From Alcaligenaceae bacterium (GTDB lineage Bacteria; Pseudomonadota; Gammaproteobacteria; Burkholderiales; Burkholderiaceae_B), in contig JACCEN010000001.1 of assembly GCA_013416435.1 (NCBI GenBank), positions 124,001 through 188,000 on the forward strand: a stretch of 64,000 nt of DNA, in the 5' to 3' direction. Positions 7,721-15,203 of this stretch are shown here, in pieces. The notes beneath the pieces are model-generated. The model searched no databases. It saw nothing but the letters and a program-made list of their open reading frames with translations, and was not told where the DNA came from. Within the stretch, counting starts at the first letter, position 1. Each line of letters starts with the position of its first letter. The position numbers and the translations under genes were made by a program.

Positions 7721-8443
7721 GTGAGATTCCTCGATCTAAGCTCCTGGCATGCGATGATGACAACGCTTCTGGGGCTCGCGCTGTTTGCGCTGATCGGCGT
7801 GGGCATACGCGTGCTCATCATGCAGACCGTCCAGCAGCGCCGCGAACGCATGAACCGCCAGATCAACGAACGCCTGCGCACCCTGATCGCCGCCTACCGC
7901 ACTTTGGGCGGCTCATTTACCGGGCAGCTGTCGGTCGACCCCAGGCGTCTTCGCGACATGCGCGTCCCGCAGCAAGACGACGAGAGCGACGACGCACAGA
8001 CCGAAAGCAGGAGCTCCGAGCGCAAGCGCCGCACCCGCGACGCCGTCGAAGCCGCGCTGGCCGACATCATCCTGCTGGGCACCGTGGAACAGGTCCGGCT
8101 TGCCAGCGAGGCAGCGCGCGACATGGCGGCGGGCCGCCCCATCAAGACAGCTGCGCTGGTCGTCGCGCTGCGCGCCTTCATCCGCCGCGCCCTTGATCTG
8201 GGGCCAATACCCGACGACGTCGATATTCCATTCCAGGGGCCGACCCGCGCACAGAGCGGTGGTCGCTCCAGGGGTGAGTCCGACCGCTCCGGCGGCGGGG
8301 GCTCCGGGCGCGGTGGTGGTGGTGGTGGTGGTGGTGCCGGTGGTGCCGGTGGTGGTGGTGGTGGTATCGGCGGAGGTGTGGCCGGCGCCGGCATCTGCAT
8401 GGGACTGGGTGCGGGGCAAGGCAAAGACGACGGCGGCGGCTGA
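7721..8443 (+). CDS. Unknown protein, one N-terminal membrane helix and glycine-rich C-terminus
   Basis: Family not recognised. The GTG at 7721 is preceded by AAAGGAAA at a good distance and gives 240 residues. Residues 10-35 form one hydrophobic helix (MMTTLLGLALFALIGVGIRV), followed by a basic stretch and a helical cytoplasmic-looking domain of about 130 residues rich in Arg and Glu. The last 50 residues are almost only glycine with a few Ala and Ser, encoded partly by a run of GGT codons (8312-8335). It is convergent with another unknown membrane protein (8504-9610). Confidence 0.65.
   Translation: MRFLDLSSWHAMMTTLLGLALFALIGVGIRVLIMQTVQQRRERMNRQINERLRTLIAAYRTLGGSFTGQLSVDPRRLRDMRVPQQDDESDDAQTESRSSERKRRTRDAVEAALADIILLGTVEQVRLASEAARDMAAGRPIKTAALVVALRAFIRRALDLGPIPDDVDIPFQGPTRAQSGGRSRGESDRSGGGGSGRGGGGGGGGAGGAGGGGGGIGGGVAGAGICMGLGAGQGKDDGGG
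8312..8365 (+). repeat. GGT trinucleotide microsatellite inside a glycine-rich coding end
   Basis: Eight perfect GGT units (8312-8335) are followed by GCC-GGT-GGT-GCC and five more GGT units. Slippage in units of three would change the length of the glycine run without changing frame. Confidence 0.9.
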
Positions 8444-8503
8444 TCAGGCGGCATGGTTGATGCGGACACCTTCCGTTTCCCCTGCATCTGCCAAGTAGAT
8501 CGC

Positions 8504-9610
8504 CTATAAAGGCGCCACACGGCCAGTTTTGCGGCCCCATATCGCACGTTCCGACCAGCGGAGCGCCCCAGCGATCCCCGCCAAGAGCCAAGCAAACGGC
8601 CTCAAGAGCAAGCGCAGCAGCAACATGAAGGGAAGCAGGACCAGTGTCCAGCCCGCCACCTGAGCCAGCGCCACTGGCACGCCCAGCTTTTCGGCCACAG
8701 ACCCGAGCATGGAATTGATGACGCTCGGATGCCTGATGGCGACGTAAGCCAGCACCGCGGGCGCACCGTACTTCACCAGCCTCGCCCCAATCGTGGTTCC
8801 ACGCCATAGGCCAGCGCCGAGCGCCGCGGAGCGTTGGGAAAAAGTCAGGGAACTGCCACCGGCCGCCCCCGCCCTGCCCAGCCGCAAAATCTTGAAGGCG
8901 CCTGCACCGATCGCGACATCCAGCGCTGCCCATCCCACATCTCCCATTCCGACTGCTTCATCGCGGCGAAGCTTGGTCTCCAGCCCCTTCACGCCGCTCG
9001 CAAAGAAATTATTGATGCCTTCAAGCACACGCTCCGTTTGCAGCCAACGTACCTCTCCGTTGGCGTTCAGCACGAATTGCCCAAGGAAATCGTAGCCTTC
9101 CGCTTTGAGGAACTGAATGGCGAACTCGCCTCGCTGCTCGCTGGAGAGCGCAGCCGACGCGCCGGTCTGAGCGGATTCAATGCCCCACCAGCGCCGTATC
9201 GCGCCCATCGCCGACCGAGCCGTTTCGCCAAGGCCGTGCATGAGTTCCAGCGTAAAGACCTCGTGCGCAAGAAAGTAATGAATCGGCAGAATGACGTCTT
9301 CACCGTAGCGCCGGAGAACCTCGGTAAACTCGGACCGGTCTCCGAAAGCCAGAAGAATGGGGCGCGCCATTTCAGGATAACGCAACAATGCCAGTCGTGC
9401 CTTGGCGATCAGTACTTCATCGTCCGCATATTCGAGAAAAAGCGCCTGAAGCTCGGCGGATTCGGCAGCGAGCTCATCGGCCACGCTCGGCGCGGTCCGT
9501 TCGAGCTGCAAATGCATCAGCTGAGCTTCCAGCGGCTTGGGTTCGGATAAACCCGTAATCAACAAAGCGCACACAAAGGCCAGCAGGGCGGCCGCAAACA
9601 GTGTTTTCAT
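8504..9610 (-). CDS. Unknown exported or membrane protein
   Basis: A 368-residue protein I cannot assign to a family. It starts with MKTLFAAALLAFVCALLITG, a signal peptide or anchor, followed by a mostly helical, acidic domain to about residue 240. Small-residue hydrophobic stretches follow (WAALDVAIGAGAFKIL near 230 and APAVLAYVAIRH near 295), then a strong leucine-rich transmembrane segment near 320-345 and a basic end. The topology suggests a large periplasmic domain with a C-terminal membrane anchor. It is convergent with the glycine-rich protein, 60 bases apart. Confidence 0.65.
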   Translation of the reverse strand: MKTLFAAALLAFVCALLITGLSEPKPLEAQLMHLQLERTAPSVADELAAESAELQALFLEYADDEVLIAKARLALLRYPEMARPILLAFGDRSEFTEVLRRYGEDVILPIHYFLAHEVFTLELMHGLGETARSAMGAIRRWWGIESAQTGASAALSSEQRGEFAIQFLKAEGYDFLGQFVLNANGEVRWLQTERVLEGINNFFASGVKGLETKLRRDEAVGMGDVGWAALDVAIGAGAFKILRLGRAGAAGGSSLTFSQRSAALGAGLWRGTTIGARLVKYGAPAVLAYVAIRHPSVINSMLGSVAEKLGVPVALAQVAGWTLVLLPFMLLLRLLLRPFAWLLAGIAGALRWSERAIWGRKTGRVAPL

Positions 9611-9634
9611 AAGGCGAGCGGATTTGAGCGTGTT

Positions 9635-10009
9635 CTAGGGCTTATCCCATTGCGCCAGGTGCAGCAAGACGCCCGACGGATCCCAGACATAAGTAACCAA
9701 GGCTCCGTAGGGCTCGCGCTTGGGCGGCACCACGCGAGCGGTAGGGAAACGGCCTGAATCGAGCAGTGCCTGAACTTCCGTAAAGCAGCGGAGCGTGTCC
9801 TTCACTGACATATGCAGCATGCAGTTCTCGGCCCATTCTTTTACGTAATAGCGCTGCAGGTAGAATCCGGATCCGGCGATGCGAAACAGCGCCAGGTCTT
9901 CGTCGGACCAAGCCAATTCGCAACCAAGGGCAGAGTAGAACTCCTTGGACAGCGCGAAATCCTGCGCGGGAATGAATGTTCGGAGGTCGCTTGCGCTCTG
10001 TTCGATCAA
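9635..10009 (-). CDS. VOC (glyoxalase/bleomycin-resistance fold) protein
   Basis: A 124-residue single VOC-fold protein. FIPAQDFALSKEFYSALGCELAW is the classic first beta-alpha unit, and the end VTYVWDPSGVLLHLAQW is the last strand, where such proteins carry a metal-binding Glu or His (here His in LLHLAQW). Substrate unknown. It may follow the small exported protein gene at 10080 on the same strand. Confidence 0.75.
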   Translation of the reverse strand: MIEQSASDLRTFIPAQDFALSKEFYSALGCELAWSDEDLALFRIAGSGFYLQRYYVKEWAENCMLHMSVKDTLRCFTEVQALLDSGRFPTARVVPPKREPYGALVTYVWDPSGVLLHLAQWDKP

Positions 10010-10079
10010 TGGGTTCTCCTACCGCAACCTGCCAGGGGACTATGCCGGCAGTATAGTCGAACCCATATCGTCGGCGACC

Positions 10080-10544
10080 TCAGTCGGGACCGGCGGCCGG
10101 TCGTTTCCAGGTGAACTTGAGATCTGCGGTCTTGCCTTGTGTAATGGCCACTTCCCTGGACTGCGTATCGCCTTCGTATGTCGCGTCAAGCCGATAGGTT
10201 CCCGGTTCCAGGTTCACCAAAAAATAAGGGCCGGTCGACGTGGCGTTCAGAACCGTGCCGCCCTGTGCGTTGCGCACGAGTACCTGCACATTGCCGGCAT
10301 AAGGCGACGATGCGCTGCCCGCGCCGCTTACGGCGAAGGTCAATGCCAGCGCATAATTGGATCGGGCCTGCTTGAACGCGCTGGACTCTTCCTGGCCGAA
10401 GCCGCCCGTCACGTATTGGATGCCGTTGGCGGTCTGCGCGGGCGGAAGCTGCGCCTGCGCGACACCCACCGCCGTGGCCCCCGCCAGCAATAGCGCGGCC
10501 AAGACTGCCGATGAACGATCCAAGTATTTTTCTGCCATCATCAT
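10080..10544 (-). CDS. Exported carboxypeptidase-regulatory-like (transthyretin-fold) protein
   Basis: A 154-residue protein with a signal peptide (cleavage after VAQAQ) and a short beta-rich C-terminal domain, GNVQVLVRNAQGG with PYFLVNLEPGTYRLDATYEG, the pattern of a carboxypeptidase-regulatory or DUF4198-like sandwich. CGGAGA precedes the start, where three ATG codons follow each other. Likely periplasmic; the role is unknown. It is 15 bases downstream of the GFA gene, on the same strand, and so probably in one operon with it and the small ORF before it. Confidence 0.7.
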   Translation of the reverse strand: MMMAEKYLDRSSAVLAALLLAGATAVGVAQAQLPPAQTANGIQYVTGGFGQEESSAFKQARSNYALALTFAVSGAGSASSPYAGNVQVLVRNAQGGTVLNATSTGPYFLVNLEPGTYRLDATYEGDTQSREVAITQGKTADLKFTWKRPAAGPD

Positions 10545-10559
10545 GATCTCCGTTTACGT

Positions 10560-11054
10560 TTATTGCGTATTCAAATCCAGCCTGTCATGCCATTGGGCAA
10601 TGGATTCTTCCGGGTAGCCCTTGAACATCTTGTCGGACGGGTGCGGCTCTATCTCCACCCAGGACGCCTTGGAGTCCAGGAAAAGATGAGTGTGCTCGGG
10701 CGGTATCGGCAAGGCGGTGTCGACGGCCGATGCAAAGGGATGAATGAGATCCGGCCATTCCGGGCTGAACAGCCATAAGGCGCTGCCGCAGCGGCTGCAG
10801 AAGTGGCGCTCGCCGCTGCTTGCACGCCGCTTCGCGCTGTTCGGCTGCTGCAGCAGCGCGTGATAGATCGAAACGTGCTCAGTACCGGTCACTTTCATCG
10901 TGCGTGCATCGGCGCTGATGTTGATCGCGTATCCGCCGCCGCCCTGCGTCTTGCGACAGATGGAACAATAACAGCGCTGGTAGGGGTAGGGATTGACGCT
11001 CTGGACTTCGAACCGTACGGCGGCGCAATGACAAGATCCTTTCAATAGCATCAT
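10560..11054 (-). CDS. GFA-family zinc protein (CENP-V/GFA domain)
   Basis: A 164-residue protein with the GFA zinc pattern: GSCHC near the start, CYCSICRKTQGG and CSRCGSALW. The family was named after a glutathione-dependent formaldehyde-activating enzyme, but most members have no proven activity. AAGGG about six bases upstream of the tandem ATGs at 11054 fixes the start; the longer frame overlaps the upstream gene. Located eight bases downstream of the 72-residue charged protein. Confidence 0.85.
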   Translation of the reverse strand: MMLLKGSCHCAAVRFEVQSVNPYPYQRCYCSICRKTQGGGGYAINISADARTMKVTGTEHVSIYHALLQQPNSAKRRASSGERHFCSRCGSALWLFSPEWPDLIHPFASAVDTALPIPPEHTHLFLDSKASWVEIEPHPSDKMFKGYPEESIAQWHDRLDLNTQ

Positions 11055-11062
11055 GGCACCCT

Positions 11063-11281
11063 TCAGCCTGGTTTCTTCTTGCCCGGGACAACTCCCTTTT
11101 CCTCCTGGCTTCCCTGCCCTTCCGGCGACGGATTTTGCAAGAATTCGCCCAGCAGTTCGTCTTCCCAACGTGGCCGGTCGTCGGCGCCGGTCTTCGCCAA
11201 GTCCTTGTCGAGCCCTTCTGTGGCTTTGGGCCGGCTTGGCGCCCCGCCCTTCCGGCCTTGCGGCTTGTCCGTATCCATCAT
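11063..11281 (-). CDS. Small charged hypothetical protein
   Basis: The ATG at 11281, preceded by GAGG, gives 72 residues very rich in Lys, Asp, Glu, Gly and Pro (MMDTDKPQGRKGG start, GVVPGKKKPG end) with no hydrophobic core, so it is probably disordered. No family recognised. The close spacing to the GFA gene supports it being a real gene. Confidence 0.6.
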   Translation of the reverse strand: MMDTDKPQGRKGGAPSRPKATEGLDKDLAKTGADDRPRWEDELLGEFLQNPSPEGQGSQEEKGVVPGKKKPG

Positions 11282-11392
11282 GCCTACCTCTTCAAGTATG
11301 CGTATCAGTGCGCTGCGCGGCTGAGTGGATCCATGAATCAACGACGGCACGCCAGCGGACAACGGTCAGCAAATGGAATGCCCGCCGAACGA

Positions 11393-12310
11393 TTACGGAC
11401 GCTGCCGGGCCTGGCCCCGCGCGACTAGAACCACGCCGAGTGCAATCAGTCCCGCCCCCGGAAGCAGGCCTTGCGGCGCAGCCTCGTTCTGTAAAAAAAT
11501 GGCCACCGGTACGCCAACGACGGCGCCCACCGATCCGAGAAGGCTCAGCAGCACCGGGCCGCCAGTTTTTTGCAGCAGGAAAAGCACAAGAAACTGACCG
11601 GCAAAGACGATTGTCTGGGCGGCAATCACCAAGAGCGCCGAACTCGAGTCCAGCGGTATGGCGAGCGAGTGGCCCGGCAGCAACCCAGCGAGCAGCAGCA
11701 TGGCGGCGGCACCCAGGAGCATGCCAGGCGCCAGCGCGTCGCTCGAAACGCCCTCGGGCCAGCCCAGACTCCGATACAGATTTCCAACGGCCAGCAGGAT
11801 GGGACCGGCAAAAACCAGAAGAATCCAGAACACGTCGGCGTCCGGCGCAGCCAGTTGGCTCGCGCCAAGGACACCCGCGCCCGCCAGGGCCGCTGCGACG
11901 CCCAGCGCACGAATCGCCTGGAAACGCTCCATGCCGAAAGCCAGCGCTCCAATATAAGTGAGCAGTGGCGGCAAGGTGATGATCAGCGCCACGAAGCTGG
12001 CGCCCACATGCGGAATGGCCGAAAAAAATACGAGATTCGGCCCGGCGACACTGACCACGGCCGATATCGCGTAATAGCGCAGGCAACGCCTATCGATAGG
12101 CGGCGGATTGCCACGCAACACCGCCATGAGCAGCAATATCAATGCAGCGCCTGTGATCGACCAAGCCAAAAACGCCAGGGGAGTCAAGCCGACATGCCCG
12201 GCCAGCTTGGCAAGGTTCACCGACAGGCCCAGAAGAACCCCTCCCCCAAGCAGAAGCAGCAAGGGAAACAGACGTGAGGCTCGGCGGGGCATGGTGGTCT
12301 GTACGGTCAT
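11393..12310 (-). CDS. EamA/DMT-family inner-membrane transporter
   Basis: A 305-residue protein with ten predicted membrane helices in two EamA halves, for example LLLLLGGGVLLGLSVNLAKL at the start and GPVLLSLLGSVGAVVGVPVA near the end. The family exports small metabolites such as amino acids or nucleotide-related compounds; the substrate cannot be read from sequence. I use the ATG at 12310 (MTVQTTMPRR); the frame extends to 12343 without a better ribosome site. It is isolated, divergent from the PhnB-like gene. Confidence 0.8.
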   Translation of the reverse strand: MTVQTTMPRRASRLFPLLLLLGGGVLLGLSVNLAKLAGHVGLTPLAFLAWSITGAALILLLMAVLRGNPPPIDRRCLRYYAISAVVSVAGPNLVFFSAIPHVGASFVALIITLPPLLTYIGALAFGMERFQAIRALGVAAALAGAGVLGASQLAAPDADVFWILLVFAGPILLAVGNLYRSLGWPEGVSSDALAPGMLLGAAAMLLLAGLLPGHSLAIPLDSSSALLVIAAQTIVFAGQFLVLFLLQKTGGPVLLSLLGSVGAVVGVPVAIFLQNEAAPQGLLPGAGLIALGVVLVARGQARQRP

Positions 12311-12462
12311 GTATTGATTTCCCAGGGCGAATAAATAGCACACTAGAGCTCGCAGAAAGCAATTGTGCCCGTATATGCCATGCGATGGTATGCGGGTTGC
12401 TGAGACAGCCGGCTGCTTAAGCGACCCGATTACAGCAAACGTCCCTTTTCAGGAGAATCAAG

Positions 12463-12942
12463 ATGGTCAGCAAGAATACGGTTTGCCTCTGGTATGACGG
12501 CACGGCGCTGGAGGCCGCGAAGTTCTATGCCGAGACATTTCCGGACAGCGCGGTGACGGCCGTCCATCACGCGCCCGGCGACTATCCCGACGGCCGGCAG
12601 GGCGATGTATTGACGGTGGAGTTCACCGTCATGGGTATACCGTGCCTGGGTCTGAACGGAGGACCCGCATTCAAGCACAACGAGGCGTTTTCGTTTCAAG
12701 TTGCCACCGATGACCAGGCTGAAACGGACCGCTTGTGGAACGCAATAGTTCAAAATGGCGGGCAGGAAAGCGCCTGCGGCTGGTGCAAGGACAAATGGGG
12801 ACTGTCATGGCAGATCACTCCACGCGCCCTGACTGCAGCAATCACCGATTCCGATCGAGCCGCGGCGAAGCGCGCCTTTGAGGCCATGATGGAAATGGGA
12901 AAGATCGATATCGCGGCGATAGAGGCGGCCAGGCGCGGCTGA
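12463..12942 (+). CDS. PhnB-like VOC protein
   Basis: A 159-residue protein of the PhnB / 3-demethylubiquinone-methyltransferase-like VOC group. Signs are the start NTVCLWYDGTALEAAKFYAE, FPDSAVTAVHHAPGDYP, CLGLNGGPAFKHNEAFSFQV, and a WCKDKWGLSWQI-like end typical of the family. These are small dimeric proteins whose real activity is mostly unknown. AGGAG lies just upstream of the ATG. It is followed, convergently, by the broken oxygenase gene. Confidence 0.85.
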   Translation: MVSKNTVCLWYDGTALEAAKFYAETFPDSAVTAVHHAPGDYPDGRQGDVLTVEFTVMGIPCLGLNGGPAFKHNEAFSFQVATDDQAETDRLWNAIVQNGGQESACGWCKDKWGLSWQITPRALTAAITDSDRAAAKRAFEAMMEMGKIDIAAIEAARRG

Positions 12943-12968
12943 ATTGGCAGCGCTCTTGTCCCGCGCCG

Positions 12969-13666
12969 TCAGGGCCCATCGTGGAAGGACAGTTCCAGCC
13001 CCGCGCGTACGCCGCGGCGCACGCGGCTGATGGCGTGCTTCAGGTTGACGCGGTAATAGCCCTTGCCCCCCTTGAAAGGACGGTGCGCGGTGCTGATGAT
13101 GGCGGCATCTCCCAGCCTCAGCGGCAGCACCATGGGACGCGACTGCATGCGCGGGCGCTGCTCCGTCATGACGAACTCGCCTCCTTCGAAATCCGAACCC
13201 GGCTCGGCCAGCAGGGCCACGATCTGCAGCGGGAAAATATGTGCGCTGCCCCTGCGTTGATGCAAGGCCAGATAATCCGCCATGCCCAGCCGGCTCAGGT
13301 GAGAGAGCGTTCTGGCCTGGCCGGCCTCGCGACAGCGCTGAAGAAATTCGTCGAGTTCAGCCGGATAGCGATACGGCATGCCCAGCGTTTCGTTCCAACG
13401 ATTCGCGATGGGTGCCAGATGGCGATATAAACCACTGCGCCAAGCCGGTAGCGGTATTGGCAGCGGGTCCTCGAAATAGAACAGATCGCCACGCCCCAGG
13501 TCGCTTGAAGCCAGGGGCTCGCGACGCAGCTCGCTCGCATCCATGTTCAGCTTGGCGACCAGCTTTTGCGTTTGTCCTTCGGGCAACAGCCCGGCAGCAA
13601 GGCGTAGCCTTCGATGTCGAGCTGGCTGGCGATGCTTGGCCAATCCAGCCGGTCGAACGATTGCAT
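12969..13666 (-). pseudogene. 2OG-Fe(II) oxygenase gene with a single-base frameshift
   Basis: Two frames read together give one full-length protein. The first (ATG at 13666) encodes MQSFDRLDWPSIASQLDIEG then YALLPG; the second continues as LLPEGQTQKLVAKLNMDASE to the end. The shift lies at about 13589, where CCGGGCTGTTGCCC should read with one extra C. The second part has the oxygenase signature LALHQ (His) and AEPGSDFEGGEFVMTEQRPR, and the basic RVNLKHAISRVRRG end. In the part after the shift the iron-binding HxD is HQR rather than HQD, a further sign of decay or altered function. It could be a sequencing error. Confidence 0.75.
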
Positions 13667-13748
13667 AGGCACGGTCAAGATCCAGCTCCTGTTAGCAAAA
13701 AAAGACGGGTCTAATTCCAATGGCACGACTTTAAGAAGCGGAGGTCAT

Positions 13749-13820
13749 GGGGTCAGACCCCGTACGGGGGTCTGGGCTGTGGCGGCGTCATGGGGTCAGA
13801 CCCGTACGGGGTCTGACCCC
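13749..13820. repeat. Two palindromic repeats at the alkB 3' end
   Basis: A degenerate copy at 13749-13775 (right arm reads GGGGGTCTGGGC) and a good copy at 13792-13820 (centre GTAC). The second is read in frame by alkB and forms its last residues. The pair lies between two genes on the same strand, downstream of alkB and upstream of the broken oxygenase gene. Confidence 0.92.
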
Positions 13821-14462
13821 TGCTTTACGAAAGGTAAAGTTGATGCGGGTGCTGCCGAGCAAAGGATGGGGAACCTGCTTGAGCGGCATTACGCCGTGAT
13901 ATCTCAGACGATCCTCGCCTCCCCATACAACGACGTCACCATGATAAAGCTGCACTTTCGCCGCTTTATCGGCCCGCTTGTGGCCTCCGAACAAAAAAGT
14001 GGCCGGCATGCCCAGCGATACCGATACGATCGGGGCGGAAAAATCGCGCTCGTCCTTATCCTGGTGCAAAGACATTCGTGAGCCGGGCAGGTAGCGATTG
14101 ATCAAGCAGGCGTCCGGCTCGAAGCCGGCAAAGCCCGCCGCTGCGGCGGCCTCGCGCGCGAGCCGGGCAAACGGGATGGGCATGGCCGGCCATGGTCTCG
14201 ACGTATCGGGATCAATATCCGTATAACGGTAGCCCCGCCGATCCGTCGTCCAGCCCAGAGCACCGCAATTGGTCAGGGCTACGGACATGGTGAAGCCGCC
14301 CGGCGTCACCATGTTGCGAAACGGCGCAGCCGCTTCGATGCCGGAGATAGCCGGCAACAACTCATCGACATATGGCAACGCGAACCCTCGCAAGACAAAA
14401 GCCGACGGCCCGATACGTTCGCATCGATCCGAGCGAGCGTCGTCAAACAGATCAAGATTCAT
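13788..14462 (-). CDS. alkB: AlkB-type DNA repair dioxygenase
   Basis: A 224-residue Fe(II)/2-oxoglutarate dioxygenase that removes methyl groups from N1-methyladenine and N3-methylcytosine in DNA. The signature is complete: NRYLPGSRMSLHQDKDE (iron ligands His and Asp of HxD), LRYHGV (distal His), and RINFTFR (2-oxoglutarate-binding Arg). The N-terminal region has the alkB nucleotide-recognition pattern TNCGALGWTTDRRGYRY. The normal end is at FRKAG; the following VRPRTGLTP comes from the repeat at 13792-13820. It is flanked on both sides by broken 2OG-oxygenase genes on the same strand. Confidence 0.93.
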   Translation of the reverse strand: MNLDLFDDARSDRCERIGPSAFVLRGFALPYVDELLPAISGIEAAAPFRNMVTPGGFTMSVALTNCGALGWTTDRRGYRYTDIDPDTSRPWPAMPIPFARLAREAAAAAGFAGFEPDACLINRYLPGSRMSLHQDKDERDFSAPIVSVSLGMPATFLFGGHKRADKAAKVQLYHGDVVVWGGEDRLRYHGVMPLKQVPHPLLGSTRINFTFRKAGVRPRTGLTP

Positions 14463-14477
14463 GGCCGTGGGCGTTCC

Positions 14478-15106
14478 TTATCGAGCATCATGGAAAATCA
14501 ATCCCACGGTGTGCCGCTTGCCGCTGCGCAGGCGGCTCACGCCATGGCGCATCGCGGCCTTGCGTGTGCCGCCCCGCCGTCCCGCGGCGGGCCGTTGGTT
14601 GACGGTGAAGACCACCGCATCGCCTTGCTGCAGCGCCACGACGTCAGCCCGCTGGTTTCCTGTCGCGCTCTCCGTCATCACGAATTCGCCCCCGGTGAAG
14701 TCCTTGCCGGGCTCGGACAGCGGAATAGCGGCCTGCAAGGGGAAGACGTGCTCTCCGTATAGGTCTTGATGCAGGCAGCTGTAGTCGCCAGCCGCATATA
14801 CAACGCATGGCGCCATTGATCGAGCAATGGCGGCAATGGATAGGCGAAATACTTGTATTCACCGCTGCCAAAGCCGTGCCGCGCCATCACGACACGCGAG
14901 CGAAAGCCTTCTTCGCGCGGGTAAAGGGCGGAGAGCTCCTTGCACTGATTTACCGACAACAGGCGAGGCAAGACCGCATTGCCATGTTCACCAAGCGATT
15001 GCTCGATGGCTTCCCAGTCGAAGGAGTCGAGTTGTGAAAGTGCTGTACAAGCTCCGCCTCCAGACCTGCGGGAGTCGTACTTGCAAGCGATAAGGAAGGG
15101 GCTCAT
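14478..15106 (-). pseudogene. 2OG-Fe(II) oxygenase gene disrupted by an internal deletion
   Basis: Two overlapping frames form a shortened copy of the same family as 12969-13666. The first (from 15106) runs QLDSFDWEAIEQSLGEHG ... YALYMRLA-like and stops matching near 14790. The second carries GDYSCLHQDLYGEHVFPL, then SEPGKDFTGGEFVMTES, with intact HQD, and ends in SRLRSGKRHTVGLIFHDAR. Compared with the paralogue, about 40 residues are missing at the junction, and the frame is lost there. A short GGCG repeat at the break suggests deletion between small repeats. The gene lies 15 bases upstream of alkB. Confidence 0.75.
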
Positions 15107-15203
15107 TGCGCATCAGTCGTGTTTTCTGAAGATAATGCCAGTGTAGGCGTCCCAGCGGTCGTTGCGATTCCGGTTCCTTGCGGTTGAATTCTTAAGGTGC
15201 CCG

